From: an uncultured Buttiauxella sp.
Lineage (GTDB): Bacteria > Pseudomonadota > Gammaproteobacteria > Enterobacterales > Enterobacteriaceae
NCBI GenBank assembly: GCA_946480445.1
Contig: CAMLJN010000020.1
Span: 1-64,000 of the forward strand
Reading direction: 5' to 3'
DNA length: 64,000 nucleotides
Made by a program: the position numbers and the translations under genes. The notes under the pieces were generated by a model. That model was not told where the DNA came from, did no database searches, and was given only the letters and a program-made list of their open reading frames with translations. Of this stretch, positions 34,094 to 42,949 are shown one piece after another (the first letter of the stretch is position 1; the number at the start of each line of letters is the position of its first letter).

Positions 34094-34792
34094 TTAGTTA
34101 TAGGTCCGCTGAGAACGAGATCTGCTGTGCTGAAAGCGTGCGCGGCCTTCGGCCTCATACTCGTACTTCCGCTGCTCTACGTCCCACGTAGCATCCTGTA
34201 AATCCTGCTTGCGGTAGCGATAGCTGGCACAGCGCTGGTTATAGTCGGCGACGAATTTGTTAAAGCGTTTCAGGTCGGCTTTAGTGTGTAAATCGTCGCG
34301 CCCTGCATCAAGACGAATATTTTCGGCCAGGCAGTAACGTAGCTGCGCGCGGGACAGCAGATTGTTTTTTCCCATGGGTGGCACTTTGTTCACATAGGAC
34401 AACTGAGGGGCTGGTTGCTCGACAGGAGCGGGCGGCGGCGTATAGCTGTTCGTCGGGGTGGCGGCATAGTCTGGCGCAGAAGGGCGATCGTCTCTGTTGG
34501 CCAACCAAAGCACTACGGAAACAACAATAATGCCGATAATCCAGTTCCTGCCCTTTTTATTCCCCTCGTTCGACGGCGTTATTTTGTGCGGCTGTCCCTG
34601 TGGCGTCGGGGCGACAGCAGGGGTATAAGCTGGCGTGGCCACGTCAGCAGGCGCAGGGGGGCGATCGTTCCCGTTTGCTTTCGCTTTTTTTATCTCTTCC
34701 TTCATGATGTCATCCACATTCGACACCATGGCGGCCAGTCCGGCAAATCCCATTGGGCGGGTGCCGTCATTTTGCTGATGATAGTCCTGCAC
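34094..34792 (-). CDS. Single-pass membrane protein of the Hsp70 operon
   Basis: A 232-residue protein. A short N-terminal segment (MGFAGLAAMVSNVDDIMKEE) and a Pro-rich linker precede one transmembrane helix at about residues 83-99 (NWIIGIIVVSVVLWLA). After a second Pro-rich linker comes a charged helical C-terminal domain at about 143-225, with LRYCLAENIRLDAGR, FVADYNQRC and many Arg/Tyr, and two Cys that could pair. With no signal peptide, the N-terminus is probably cytoplasmic and the C-terminal domain periplasmic. It may tether the operon's products to the inner membrane. It ends 52 bases before the last gene. Confidence 0.65.
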   Translation of the reverse strand: MQDYHQQNDGTRPMGFAGLAAMVSNVDDIMKEEIKKAKANGNDRPPAPADVATPAYTPAVAPTPQGQPHKITPSNEGNKKGRNWIIGIIVVSVVLWLANRDDRPSAPDYAATPTNSYTPPPAPVEQPAPQLSYVNKVPPMGKNNLLSRAQLRYCLAENIRLDAGRDDLHTKADLKRFNKFVADYNQRCASYRYRKQDLQDATWDVEQRKYEYEAEGRARFQHSRSRSQRTYN

Positions 34793-34801
34793 GTTATTCC
34801 T

Positions 34802-36190
34802 CTAAATGAAGCCTATTCGGTTCGGTGAACCGCCCTGCTGGGTTCGTGATTCGGTGGCAGCCAGTGCCGCCTGCAAATTGCGTTGTGTGAGGGTGAGCTG
34901 GCCTGCTCTCGCAGCCAGTCTTGCCGCCTCGCGAACGACATAGGTCACGTCAGAAAGGGGACGATTAGCCAGCTCCCGCGCTAAACCTTCCACGTCCAGA
35001 TCACCCTCTTTAGGCAAGGTGGCAAGCAACGTGTTTAACAGTGCCTGCACTTCTTCTTCGCGGGCGTAATCTACTTTCACTATGTGGTCAAAACGTCCCC
35101 GTCGCAGTATCGCGGGATCGATAATATCTATGCGGTTGGTCATGCCCAGAATAAGGACCCGGTGCTGTTGCGCCTGAGGTATGCGGCGCAGAAATTCAGC
35201 CACCTCTTCTACCCGGTGTTGCTCGCCTCCGCTCTGGCGATCTGCCAGAAAAGCGTCCATTTCGTCGATTACTATTACCGAAGGTGCCTGCTCGATGGCT
35301 TGCTCAAAAACGTCGGCAATTTTCTTGCTCGTGTCATGAATATAGGGGCTGGCGACGCTTGAGGCATCTATTTGCAGGCAGGGCCAGCCGAGGTACTCCA
35401 CCAGGCGTTCCACCGCATAAGTTTTCCCGCAACCCGGTGGCCCATGGAGGACGACAGGCGAAGGAAAACCGATCCCCATCATCTCGTATTGCTCAGCATG
35501 CTGAACGATGTCGATGATGTGTTCGTGGAAAAAAGCTGTCAGCGCGGGGCGACCGGGCAGCTCGAAGCTGGCCGTTTGCGCTTCTCTCAAGAGTTTTTCA
35601 CTGCTCGGCTTGTCTGCCATTAGCGCAGCCGCCGAGGTGAAGCCCGCAGAATTCAGCACATCGACAAGATGGTCTGCGGCAAGCCAGCTTAGCGTTTGTT
35701 GCAATTGCCCCACTGCCGTGACGGACATGCGCACGCCGCCGGTTAACCACTGCCCCAGTATCACATCGTCCTGCACAGGCATCTCTTCACTGTATACCGG
35801 CAGCAGACGGCAGAGTTTTTTGCAATACAGGGCGTTGTGCAGGGACGATAAGCCATCAATGTCCCGCGTGGTTTTCAGGGCTTGCGCAAACGCCAGTGCC
35901 TGAGCTTTGTTGCCAGGGGACTTGCTCTGATTTACCGGGCAGAGGCTAAGCGGTTCACTGTCCGACAGTTCATGGAGCCGTAGCTCACCGTAGCTGAAGC
36001 TGGCCAGAAGCTTTGCCTCAATAAGACCTGCGGCTATCCAGCGTCGGGTAAGCGCGTCGATCGCGATAAGCGCCCGACCACCGTCAGCCGTTTCGATAAT
36101 CTGCCAGCCATCACCTGCAAACAGGGCGCGCTGCATGATGCTGCCGGACGGCAACGTCATGCCCATGGGCAGCCAGGGCTCAATCGCCAT
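34802..36190 (-). CDS. AAA+ ATPase of the Hsp70 operon
   Basis: A 462-residue protein. Residues about 1-215 form an N-terminal domain of unknown type. A classical FtsH/CDC48-type AAA domain follows: Walker A GPPGCGKT (250-257), Walker B VIVIDEMDAF (305-314), sensor 1 in GMTNR (Asn352) and the arginine fingers in RRGRFD (about 364-369). No protease domain (HExxH) is present, so it is an unfoldase or remodeller and not a protease. It begins three bases after the Hsp70 stop, so the two are translationally coupled, which suggests that they act on the same clients. Confidence 0.85.
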   Translation of the reverse strand: MAIEPWLPMGMTLPSGSIMQRALFAGDGWQIIETADGGRALIAIDALTRRWIAAGLIEAKLLASFSYGELRLHELSDSEPLSLCPVNQSKSPGNKAQALAFAQALKTTRDIDGLSSLHNALYCKKLCRLLPVYSEEMPVQDDVILGQWLTGGVRMSVTAVGQLQQTLSWLAADHLVDVLNSAGFTSAAALMADKPSSEKLLREAQTASFELPGRPALTAFFHEHIIDIVQHAEQYEMMGIGFPSPVVLHGPPGCGKTYAVERLVEYLGWPCLQIDASSVASPYIHDTSKKIADVFEQAIEQAPSVIVIDEMDAFLADRQSGGEQHRVEEVAEFLRRIPQAQQHRVLILGMTNRIDIIDPAILRRGRFDHIVKVDYAREEEVQALLNTLLATLPKEGDLDVEGLARELANRPLSDVTYVVREAARLAARAGQLTLTQRNLQAALAATESRTQQGGSPNRIGFI

Positions 36191-36193
36191 CGC

Positions 36194-38686
36194 TTATCCT
36201 CGCAGAATATTGGCGCTGGCCATTAGCGCGTCATCGCCACCGGTAACAATGCGTACAGCATCCATCTGATCCACCACTTTTCTGAGCTGCGCAATGTCAT
36301 TGCTCTCAAGCGCCTGCTGGCCTGTGGCGCACAGCTGCGCGTGTTCAGCGGCATCCGGGAAGAGATAGTTGTTTTCCGCAAGCCATTTGAAGCGGTCGAT
36401 CGCGAACCAGTCCTGCCGCCAGAGGATGCTGAGGTTTTTAAGGCGTAGCTCCGCCAGATAGGCTTCAAAATCGGGATTTTTTGCGTCAATGGCCCGTTGA
36501 GCGGTTTTGGCCAGGCTATCAAACGACAGGGCTTCGGAAGGGCGGGCATACTGACGAATCACCTCGTCAAACAGGTTCACCGTCTTGTCCAGCTCCAGCT
36601 TCCTGATTGTCCCCAGATGGCTTTTCCGGGCCTGCGCGAGAAGGCGCTTCACCTCCTGAAGATCGTCCATCGCCTGCTTGGCGGTTTCCGGGTCGGTTTC
36701 ACCCGCCTGCATCGCATTCGCCTGCTTCAGCTTCGCGCGGGCCTGCTCTAGCCGCGGGTCATCAATGTTAACCTCGAGTTCTTCCAGACGCTCCTGCACG
36801 CTTTGCGCCTGTTCTGCAATCAGCCGGGAGGCACTGGAGTAGTCGATCCTGGCCTCCTGCTGAGAGTAGAAGTTACGTCCGCTGTGGAATGAGCTGCCGA
36901 TAGAGGGCACGGAGACATCCAGCGAAATATTGCCGGAATCACGCACTTCATATTCACAGTTAAGGTCAGCCCCAGCGGCAATGATGTCGTCCTCAATATC
37001 AGAACCTTTAATTTCAAACATGCCGATGAAGCGGTTGTCGCTGACGGGATCGGTAATCTCACCTTCCCAAATTTTAAACTTGATGGAGTCGGCGCTACCC
37101 GCACGCAACGTGTCCTGAGCTTTAAAGAGAATAGTGCCTTTCTTCGGTAGCTGATCCCCTTCACGCACCAGATAAACGGGCACCAGCGGACCGCCCGGTT
37201 TCTCACGAGCTTCAACACAAATAGAATGGGAGGCCGGAATAGCATCAATGCTTGCGGCGGTACGAGTAATAATAATTTTGTCTTCTTTTAGCGCTATGGG
37301 GCCGCCGTGGACGTCAAAGACGAAAATTTTGAAGGTGTTGTCACCGGGTCTGGACAGCGTAAGGTCGATTTGCGCCGCGTTTTTCAGCGGCAGGCGGCCC
37401 GATGACCAGCCGTTATCAAGGCTGTCGATCTGGAATTCGCAGCCTTCGGCGACGGTTCCATCCAGTTTCGTCACCACTTTTGCTCTGGTATCCGGGGTCC
37501 TGGCAATATAGTTAAACGAAAGGGCCAGTTCCGTACCGGTGTTTAATGCTCCACGAGACGTTTTTCGCCCACGGCTTTGAGACGCCCAGTCGATAGATTC
37601 GGCAAAGACGGCAGCACCTTCTGCCACCGCGCTCATTGGGTTAACGTCTGTAGAAGCGGCAATGCCGAGCTCGAAGGACACATTGTCGCGCAGCGGCTTG
37701 TACTGCGTGGGGCCGCCCACAAACACAATGTGTTCAATATCGTGCGAGCTGAGCTGTGCTTTTTCAATGGTGTCGCGGGAAGACTGAATAGCCTCGGCCA
37801 GTTTGGGGGCCATCAGGCTATCAAGCTGTGCGCGCGTAAACGTAATATCGACATAGATTTCTTCGCCGGACTCATCCGTGGCGCCAGTCTCAGATTCATT
37901 GAGAATGATGACGGTTTCTTCCCTGGACGAAAGCTCGATCTTAGCTTTTTCTGCTGCCCAGAGCGCCATGCGAATCAGTGGCTTATACTTAGGGTTACTG
38001 GATATATCGTCCGGCAGGTCGAATTTGCTCAGCAGCCAGGGTTTTACTACGTTATCCAGAATGGCACGGTCGAAATCCGTTCCTCCGCACATCGCCACCC
38101 CGCCGTGAGCCAGAAGGCTTACGCGGCCATTGATACTTTCAGCGATCGCAATATCCAGCGTGCCGCCACCGAGATCGAAAACTAAAAATATCCCGTCGGT
38201 CGTGCGGTGCTTCATCACGGACATCACGGCGGCAACAGGCTCCTGCATCAGAGCAACCTTCCCTAACCCCGCCATTTCAGCTGCCTTCAGCGTGGCGTCT
38301 TTTTGCATCTGGTTAAAGGCCGCAGGCACGGTGATAACGGTACCCGCCACGCCGGTATTACGCAGCTCCTCCGGGAGATAACCAAAGCAGAGCTTAAGGA
38401 TTTCTGCCGAACACTCTTCCGGCGTCATGGTGAGATTGACGGCACTCAGCTTGATGGGCGTGCTGGTCCCCATAATCCGCTTAAATTTTGTTGCCGCATT
38501 ATCCGGGTTTTTCGCCGCGCTATCGTACGCCCGTTTTCCGAGATACTTATTGCCTCTGCGGTCAAAAAATATCGCCGAAGGCGTCACATCGTTCTGATCG
38601 GGGCTTTTATAAATAATGGTTTTTTGCCCGTCATAAGAACAGATTGCGCTATTAGTGGTGCCGAGATCGATGCCGATAAAATTCAT
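36194..38686 (-). CDS. Long Hsp70 (DnaK-like) chaperone with an inserted domain
   Basis: An 830-residue Hsp70; DnaK has 638. The nucleotide-binding domain is complete: IGIDLGTTNSAIC (phosphate 1), FKRIMGT carrying the Lys matching DnaK Lys70, FDLGGGTLDIAI (phosphate 2, about 170-181) and IVFVGGPTQ (adenosine motif, about 320-328). Residues about 388-480 form an extra beta-rich domain between the ATPase and the peptide-binding part, absent from DnaK. A DnaK-like substrate-binding beta domain follows (about 480-600). The C-terminal part (about 610-830) is helical, with coiled-coil character (QERLEELEVN, RLEQARAKLKQAN). It overlaps the GrpE-like stop codon by four bases (ATGA). Confidence 0.88.
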   Translation of the reverse strand: MNFIGIDLGTTNSAICSYDGQKTIIYKSPDQNDVTPSAIFFDRRGNKYLGKRAYDSAAKNPDNAATKFKRIMGTSTPIKLSAVNLTMTPEECSAEILKLCFGYLPEELRNTGVAGTVITVPAAFNQMQKDATLKAAEMAGLGKVALMQEPVAAVMSVMKHRTTDGIFLVFDLGGGTLDIAIAESINGRVSLLAHGGVAMCGGTDFDRAILDNVVKPWLLSKFDLPDDISSNPKYKPLIRMALWAAEKAKIELSSREETVIILNESETGATDESGEEIYVDITFTRAQLDSLMAPKLAEAIQSSRDTIEKAQLSSHDIEHIVFVGGPTQYKPLRDNVSFELGIAASTDVNPMSAVAEGAAVFAESIDWASQSRGRKTSRGALNTGTELALSFNYIARTPDTRAKVVTKLDGTVAEGCEFQIDSLDNGWSSGRLPLKNAAQIDLTLSRPGDNTFKIFVFDVHGGPIALKEDKIIITRTAASIDAIPASHSICVEAREKPGGPLVPVYLVREGDQLPKKGTILFKAQDTLRAGSADSIKFKIWEGEITDPVSDNRFIGMFEIKGSDIEDDIIAAGADLNCEYEVRDSGNISLDVSVPSIGSSFHSGRNFYSQQEARIDYSSASRLIAEQAQSVQERLEELEVNIDDPRLEQARAKLKQANAMQAGETDPETAKQAMDDLQEVKRLLAQARKSHLGTIRKLELDKTVNLFDEVIRQYARPSEALSFDSLAKTAQRAIDAKNPDFEAYLAELRLKNLSILWRQDWFAIDRFKWLAENNYLFPDAAEHAQLCATGQQALESNDIAQLRKVVDQMDAVRIVTGGDDALMASANILRG

Positions 38687-39072
38687 AGTTGTTCCTTCCT
38701 GAGCATGACAGTGCCTTGTTTACGCAAGCCGTTTTTCCCCATGATGATGGGTTCTATCATCTGGTCCACCACCAGCACATCATCGGGTTCAAAGTCTCCG
38801 ATATTGAGCGGCGATGCCGCCATGCCTGAATCGAATACCTGTCCTTCAACGTTCACCAGCTTTAGTCCACCCGCCGCGAGGTTCTCTTCCAGTTTCTTTT
38901 GAAAATAGCGAACCTGATTGATATAGCGCGCGTTTTCTCCGGCATCCAGTTTGCCAACCAGGCGCGTGAAAGTCCGCGAGAAACGCCAGCCTTCGATAAC
39001 CATGGCTATCAGCGAGTCTTCAAGTTTTTCGGGGTGGTTTTCAGTATCAGAAGTCATGGTTTTTCTCATCAT
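38683..39072 (-). CDS. GrpE-like nucleotide exchange factor of the Hsp70 operon
   Basis: A 129-residue protein, shorter than E. coli GrpE (197). A helical N-terminal part (about 15-75: FSRTFTRLVGKLD, QVRYFQKKLEENLA) is followed by a small beta domain with DFEPDDVLVVDQMIEP and RKQGTVMLRKEQL, the order and pattern of the GrpE beta domain. The long N-terminal dimerising helix of GrpE is shortened. The start may be 39072 or the in-frame Met at 39057. It is the first gene of the operon and is translationally coupled to the Hsp70 gene. Confidence 0.68.
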   Translation of the reverse strand: MMRKTMTSDTENHPEKLEDSLIAMVIEGWRFSRTFTRLVGKLDAGENARYINQVRYFQKKLEENLAAGGLKLVNVEGQVFDSGMAASPLNIGDFEPDDVLVVDQMIEPIIMGKNGLRKQGTVMLRKEQL

Positions 39073-39599
39073 TCAACGTTGAATCTTAAAGAGACGATGC
39101 ATCAGGGATCCGCTGTCGTACTTAGCCCGGATATCAAACAGACCGGGGAGCTACAAAGCTATAGCTTAAAAAGAGAAGGGATTGCAAAGTGCTACTTTTG
39201 GTTCAGATGGTAAGGGGAATTAATGAACGACTTAAATTCTATCAAATATTTTTATCAGGAATAAAATTTTTTAAACGTTTTTTATCCTGCTGTGCTGCAA
39301 AAAATAAGGATAAGAGAAGATGTATCAACAGGGGGGAGTTAGGTTGGAGTTATTTGTAATATATTGATTATTAATCAAGTTTTTCTATGTGGCGTATTGC
39401 TATCGCAGCGAGCTTTCGTACCGGTTTGCTAAATTAATTTATTACAGTGATTGTTTTGTAAAGCAATTAACCTTTGTCTGCCTGTCAGGTAAATAAGATG
39501 TTGCACACTAATCCACATATTAAGTACATAGCATTTTGTTGTTATTTATTTTTTTTAATGACGGCCGGCTCAAATGCTGGCGGCTAAACGGCTTTAATT
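39073..39599. other. 527-base AT-rich intergenic region upstream of the Hsp70 operon
   Basis: AT-rich sequence with no plausible gene. It holds a candidate promoter for the Hsp70 operon near 39158-39187 and the downstream end of the LysR gene. No integrase, direct repeat or tRNA was seen that would mark an island boundary. Confidence 0.5.
39158..39187 (-). promoter_or_regulatory. Candidate sigma-70 promoter of the Hsp70 operon
   Basis: On the minus strand, TTGCAA (39182-39187) and TATAGC (39158-39163) are separated by 18 bases. The -10 lies within a palindrome, AAGCTATAGCTT (39157-39168). No sigma-32-type promoter was found upstream of the operon, so it may not be a standard heat-shock operon. 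Confidence 0.4.
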
Positions 39600-40460
39600 T
39601 CATTCGTGGCTTTTAAGCAAACTCAGCAGCGTTTCGATCTGTTCATCAAGGGGAGTGAGATCCTTTTTTACGATAAGGTGTAGCGGAGTGGCGCGCCGCG
39701 CACCGTGGCTGAGGGGCAATATTTTTAACGAACCTTCGCTAAGCTGACGTGCCACTCTTTCCGCCGGTAGCCAGCCGTAGCCAACCTGATACATCACCGC
39801 CTCAATGGCGGCTTCAATGGTGGAAAAGGTCCAGGATTCGGCCGGACTATCCTGAAAAGGCTGCGAGTCCCGGTCAGAGATGCGGATTAAGGGGTACCGC
39901 GTAAGGTCTTCATCATTCAAGGGTGCGGGCAAGGTATGCAGCGGGTGATCGCGATGGGCCACGGCAACAAAATCAATATTCATCAGCCATTCCCCGCGCC
40001 CGGTCATATCCTGGCGGCGCGTCAATACCATGACGTCCGCCCCGGCAATCGCCGCCTCGTCGTTTTCCAGAATTTCAGTGAGATGCACCTGGGTTAACGG
40101 ATGCTGCTGCTGGAAATTGCGCAAGACAGCAAAGAGCCTGGCGCGAGGGAAAATACTGTCCACCACCAAATCAAGCCGGGTGCGCACCCCGTTTTTTAGC
40201 GAGGCGGCACGGCTTTCAACGTAGGCAAAAGCTTTCAGCAATGGCCTGACCTGAGCCAATAGCAGTTCGCCTGCGGGGGTCAGAATGGCTTTGCGTCCTT
40301 CAGTTTGCAGAAGCGGCGTGCCCAGCCTTTCCTGAAGCAAGGCGAGGTTATAGCTCACTGAAGACTGGCTGCGGTGGGTTGCATCCGCCGCGCGGGCAAA
40401 GCTGCCAAGCGCTATCACTTTGTCCAGTAACGCCCATTGCTCGAGGGTGGTCTTATGCAT
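39600..40460 (-). CDS. LysR regulator, probably of padC
   Basis: A 286-residue LysR regulator: FARAADATHRSQSSVSYNLA carries the helix-turn-helix, an effector domain follows. It is divergent from the phenolic acid decarboxylase gene 99 bases away. A long inverted repeat with TTTTTGAAT and ATTCAAAAA arms lies between. The arrangement suggests control of padC in response to hydroxycinnamic acids. This is inferred from layout; the sequence does not show the effector. Confidence 0.85.
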   Translation of the reverse strand: MHKTTLEQWALLDKVIALGSFARAADATHRSQSSVSYNLALLQERLGTPLLQTEGRKAILTPAGELLLAQVRPLLKAFAYVESRAASLKNGVRTRLDLVVDSIFPRARLFAVLRNFQQQHPLTQVHLTEILENDEAAIAGADVMVLTRRQDMTGRGEWLMNIDFVAVAHRDHPLHTLPAPLNDEDLTRYPLIRISDRDSQPFQDSPAESWTFSTIEAAIEAVMYQVGYGWLPAERVARQLSEGSLKILPLSHGARRATPLHLIVKKDLTPLDEQIETLLSLLKSHE

Positions 40461-40471
40461 AACACATCTAA

Positions 40472-40516
40472 TTTTTGAATGTATTTGATGCGAATTTAGC
40501 GTTATTAATTCAAAAA
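40472..40516 (+). promoter_or_regulatory. Candidate LysR operator upstream of padC
   Basis: TTTTTGAAT (40472-40480) and ATTCAAAAA (40508-40516) are exact 9-bp inverted arms 27 bases apart, between the LysR gene and padC. The total span fits a LysR tetramer site. Confidence 0.45.
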
Positions 40517-40559
40517 GTGAAGGGGTAATCTTCTTTCATCGCAACGAAGGAGATGAAAA

Positions 40560-41066
40560 ATGAGCACCTTTGATAAAAATGATTTAAGCGGTTTTATCGG
40601 TAAACATGTGGTGTATACCTACGATAATGGCTGGAACTACGAGATCTATGTCAAAAACGCGACCACGCTGGATTACCGTATTCACAGCGGGCTCGTGGCT
40701 AACCGTTGGGTGAAAGACCAGTTTGCCCACATTGTGCGCGTAGGTGAGAGTATCTATAAAATTTCCTGGACGGAGCCTACCGGTACCGATGTGAGCCTGA
40801 TTGTGAACCTGGGCGATAAGCTATTCCACGGTACAATTTTCTTCCCACGCTGGGTGATGAACAATCCTGAAAAAACCGTGTGCTTCCAGAATGAGCACAT
40901 CGCGAAAATGGAAGCCCTGCGTGAAGCGGGCCCGGCTTATCCAACCGAAGTCATTGATGAGTTCGCAACCATCACCTTTATTCGTGACTGCGGCGAAAAT
41001 AATGATGAGGTTATTGCCTGTGCCGCAAGCGAGCTACCGGCTGATTTCCCGAACAATTTAAGATAA
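40560..41066 (+). CDS. padC: Phenolic acid decarboxylase
   Basis: A 168-residue cytoplasmic enzyme that decarboxylates hydroxycinnamic acids (ferulic, p-coumaric, caffeic) to vinyl phenols, a plant-material detoxification step. The sequence FIGKHVVYTYDNGWNYEIYV, then DYRIHSGLVANRWVKDQ, and GTIFFPRWVMNNPEKTVCFQ with the active-site Glu further on are characteristic of the lipocalin-like PadC family. A good ribosome site (AAGGAG) precedes the start. A LysR gene is divergent. E. coli K-12 lacks this gene here. Confidence 0.95.
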   Translation: MSTFDKNDLSGFIGKHVVYTYDNGWNYEIYVKNATTLDYRIHSGLVANRWVKDQFAHIVRVGESIYKISWTEPTGTDVSLIVNLGDKLFHGTIFFPRWVMNNPEKTVCFQNEHIAKMEALREAGPAYPTEVIDEFATITFIRDCGENNDEVIACAASELPADFPNNLR

Positions 41067-41071
41067 TAAAA

Positions 41072-41091
41072 CGCCGCAGATTTCTGCGGCG
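41072..41091 (+). terminator. padC terminator
   Basis: CGCCGCAG (41072-41079) pairs with CTGCGGCG (41084-41091) around a four-base loop, followed by TTGTTGT. It lies between convergent padC and yhhT and may serve both. Confidence 0.8.
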
Positions 41092-41102
41092 TTGTTGTAT
41101 TT

Positions 41103-42152
41103 CTACCCAGGCAGCCGACTTTTCGGCCGTCCTGGCCCCAGCAAAATAGCCAGCTTGGCCCCGCCTTTGGTGGTTTCCATCAGGATCTTACACACGCTGG
41201 TGAGCGGCACCGAAAGCAGCATGCCGACCGGGCCAAGCAGCCATCCCCAGAACAGCAGCGAGAGGTAGACCACAAAGGTCGACATTCCCAAACCACGGCC
41301 CATCATGCGCGGTTCGACGATATTCCCCAGCACCATATGTACGCCTAAGAACAGGGCGCCCACCAGAATCATGTCGTAGGTGCCGTTGAACAGGAAGGCC
41401 TGAATCATTGGCGGGATCGCTGAAATCACTGAGCCGATGTTGGGAATATAGTTCAGCAGGAAGCCCAGCACGCCCCACATTAGTGCAAACTGCACGTCCA
41501 TCAGGGCAAGCCCGGCCCAGATAATAACGCCCGTCCACAGGCTGATCAGCGTTTTCAGCGCCAGATAATGCGTCACGCCTTTGAGCGCCCGGTGCATGCC
41601 GGCGATATGGATTTGTGGATTAGAGAGGGCGAAACGCAGTTTATAAGGAACGTGGCGCACTTCAAACAGCATAAAGACCACGGTCATCACCAGCAGCAGC
41701 ACGCTGGCCATCGCACCGGACAGCCCGGTCATCAGCGTCGTGGCAAACGACATCACTTTCTCAGAATCCAGCCGTTGTAACAGGCGCTCCGGCGATAGTC
41801 GCAGGTGCATAAAGGGGATCATCCTTTCTATCTCCAGCACCTTCTGCGTCAGCATCCTATTGTATTTCGGCAGCATCGCCAGAAAATCGTTCATTGATGC
41901 CGCCAGCACGCCGATCAAAAGCGTTAGCATAATCAGCATCGCGAAAACGACCATTGAGATGGCCAACGGGCGGTTCACGCCGCGCCTGATAAACCAGGTG
42001 ACCAGCGGATTGAGCACGATGGCAAAAAAGAGCGCCATCAGGAGCTGGACGATGATATCTGCCGCCGCGTGGATGCCGGCAAGAATGATCACCAGCGCGG
42101 AAAGCTTCAGAAGTATATGTAGCCCGGCTTTGTCGGGTTCAGGGGAAAGCAT
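41103..42152 (-). CDS. yhhT: AI-2E-family transporter YhhT
   Basis: A 349-residue inner-membrane protein, the same length as E. coli YhhT, with about eight hydrophobic segments. The AI-2E family region LNYIPNIGSVISAIPPM and the C-terminal WGWLLGPVGMLLSVPLTS are clear. The start at 42152 gives MLSPEPDKAGLHILLKL, matching E. coli after its first residues; AAAGGA lies upstream. A longer frame adds twenty non-conserved residues. The substrate is unknown. In E. coli yhhS separates it from dcrB; yhhS is absent here. Confidence 0.95.
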   Translation of the reverse strand: MLSPEPDKAGLHILLKLSALVIILAGIHAAADIIVQLLMALFFAIVLNPLVTWFIRRGVNRPLAISMVVFAMLIMLTLLIGVLAASMNDFLAMLPKYNRMLTQKVLEIERMIPFMHLRLSPERLLQRLDSEKVMSFATTLMTGLSGAMASVLLLVMTVVFMLFEVRHVPYKLRFALSNPQIHIAGMHRALKGVTHYLALKTLISLWTGVIIWAGLALMDVQFALMWGVLGFLLNYIPNIGSVISAIPPMIQAFLFNGTYDMILVGALFLGVHMVLGNIVEPRMMGRGLGMSTFVVYLSLLFWGWLLGPVGMLLSVPLTSVCKILMETTKGGAKLAILLGPGRPKSRLPG

Positions 42153-42262
42153 GGAGAATTCCTTTCTGTTATCGATCCCCATAGTGTAGCGCTTCGTTTG
42201 CCTCTCATTCACAGGGGCTGTCTGAAAGTCAGGGTTACCCCTCGCGGGGGGCGGAGTTGCGG

Positions 42263-42300
42263 CAAAAAAAACGGCCTCCGGTCAGGCAACCGGAGGCCGT
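42263..42300 (-). terminator. dcrB terminator
   Basis: A perfect 11-bp stem (42271-42281 with 42290-42300, arms ACGGCCTCCGG and CCGGAGGCCGT) with an eight-base loop. On the minus strand it is followed by eight U (A-run at 42263-42270). Confidence 0.93.
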
Positions 42301-42319
42301 GATAGCACCAACAGCGTCG

Positions 42320-42877
42320 TTATTTGATGGTGAGGGTATTGATGATGTTCTCAGCGGCCGTCTGCGCCTGCTGCTGGTTGTCTGCAGGCAGGGTGATTTG
42401 CATGGTCAGCAGCTGGTTATCAACTTTGCCGAGGATAACCGACGAGTAAGAGGTCTGGCCTTTGGCGGAGATAACGGTATCGAGCTGTTGCAGCGTGTGG
42501 TCTTTGATCTCGATGGATTTATTGGTCACAACCTGCAGCTGCGGATCGCGAGCACGCTGCTGTTCTTCCAGACGCGTGGCCAGGGCGGCAAGGTCATCGG
42601 CGGTGTTCTCACCAACGATCACAATCACGGCTTTCTGGCCGGTCGCATCGGAATAGACGTGCATATTATTCGCCTGGGTACCGACTTTGCCGCTTTGGTC
42701 CGTCATATCCGCCGGCAGTGAGAAGCTCACTTTACCGTCCAGCAGGTTCACCGGCTGGCCGCTGGCGTTGCTTTCGGCAGCGGCGCCTGCGGTTGGGGTT
42801 TTGCTGTCGTTGTTGTCACAGGCGGCAAGACCCAGCACCAGCAGGCCAATCCCAACATATTTTACCAGGTTACGCAT
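42320..42877 (-). CDS. dcrB: Lipoprotein DcrB
   Basis: A 185-residue lipoprotein, the length of E. coli DcrB, which is needed for phage C1 and C6 adsorption/DNA injection. [20 protein letters not shown] is the signal peptide with its lipobox (LAAC); the mature chain begins at that Cys. The folded domain follows a short Ser/Ala-rich linker. The start at 42877 removes an upstream extension lacking a signal peptide. yhhQ lies upstream in the same orientation. Confidence 0.95.
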   Translation of the reverse strand: MRNLVKYVGIGLLVLGLAACDNNDSKTPTAGAAAESNASGQPVNLLDGKVSFSLPADMTDQSGKVGTQANNMHVYSDATGQKAVIVIVGENTADDLAALATRLEEQQRARDPQLQVVTNKSIEIKDHTLQQLDTVISAKGQTSYSSVILGKVDNQLLTMQITLPADNQQQAQTAAENIINTLTIK

Positions 42878-42949
42878 GACTTCTTCCTTTAAATTAACAG
42901 GCCTTTCAGACCGATCCCTGCATCTTATCACAAGATAATTCAAGCACCG

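Noticed and set aside
34415-34828. A 137-codon frame opposite the membrane protein of the Hsp70 operon
   Set aside because: Arg-rich shadow crossing two real genes.
39073-39599. A sigma-32 promoter for the Hsp70 operon
   Set aside because: No CTTGAA/CCCCAT pair with correct spacing was found upstream of 39072.
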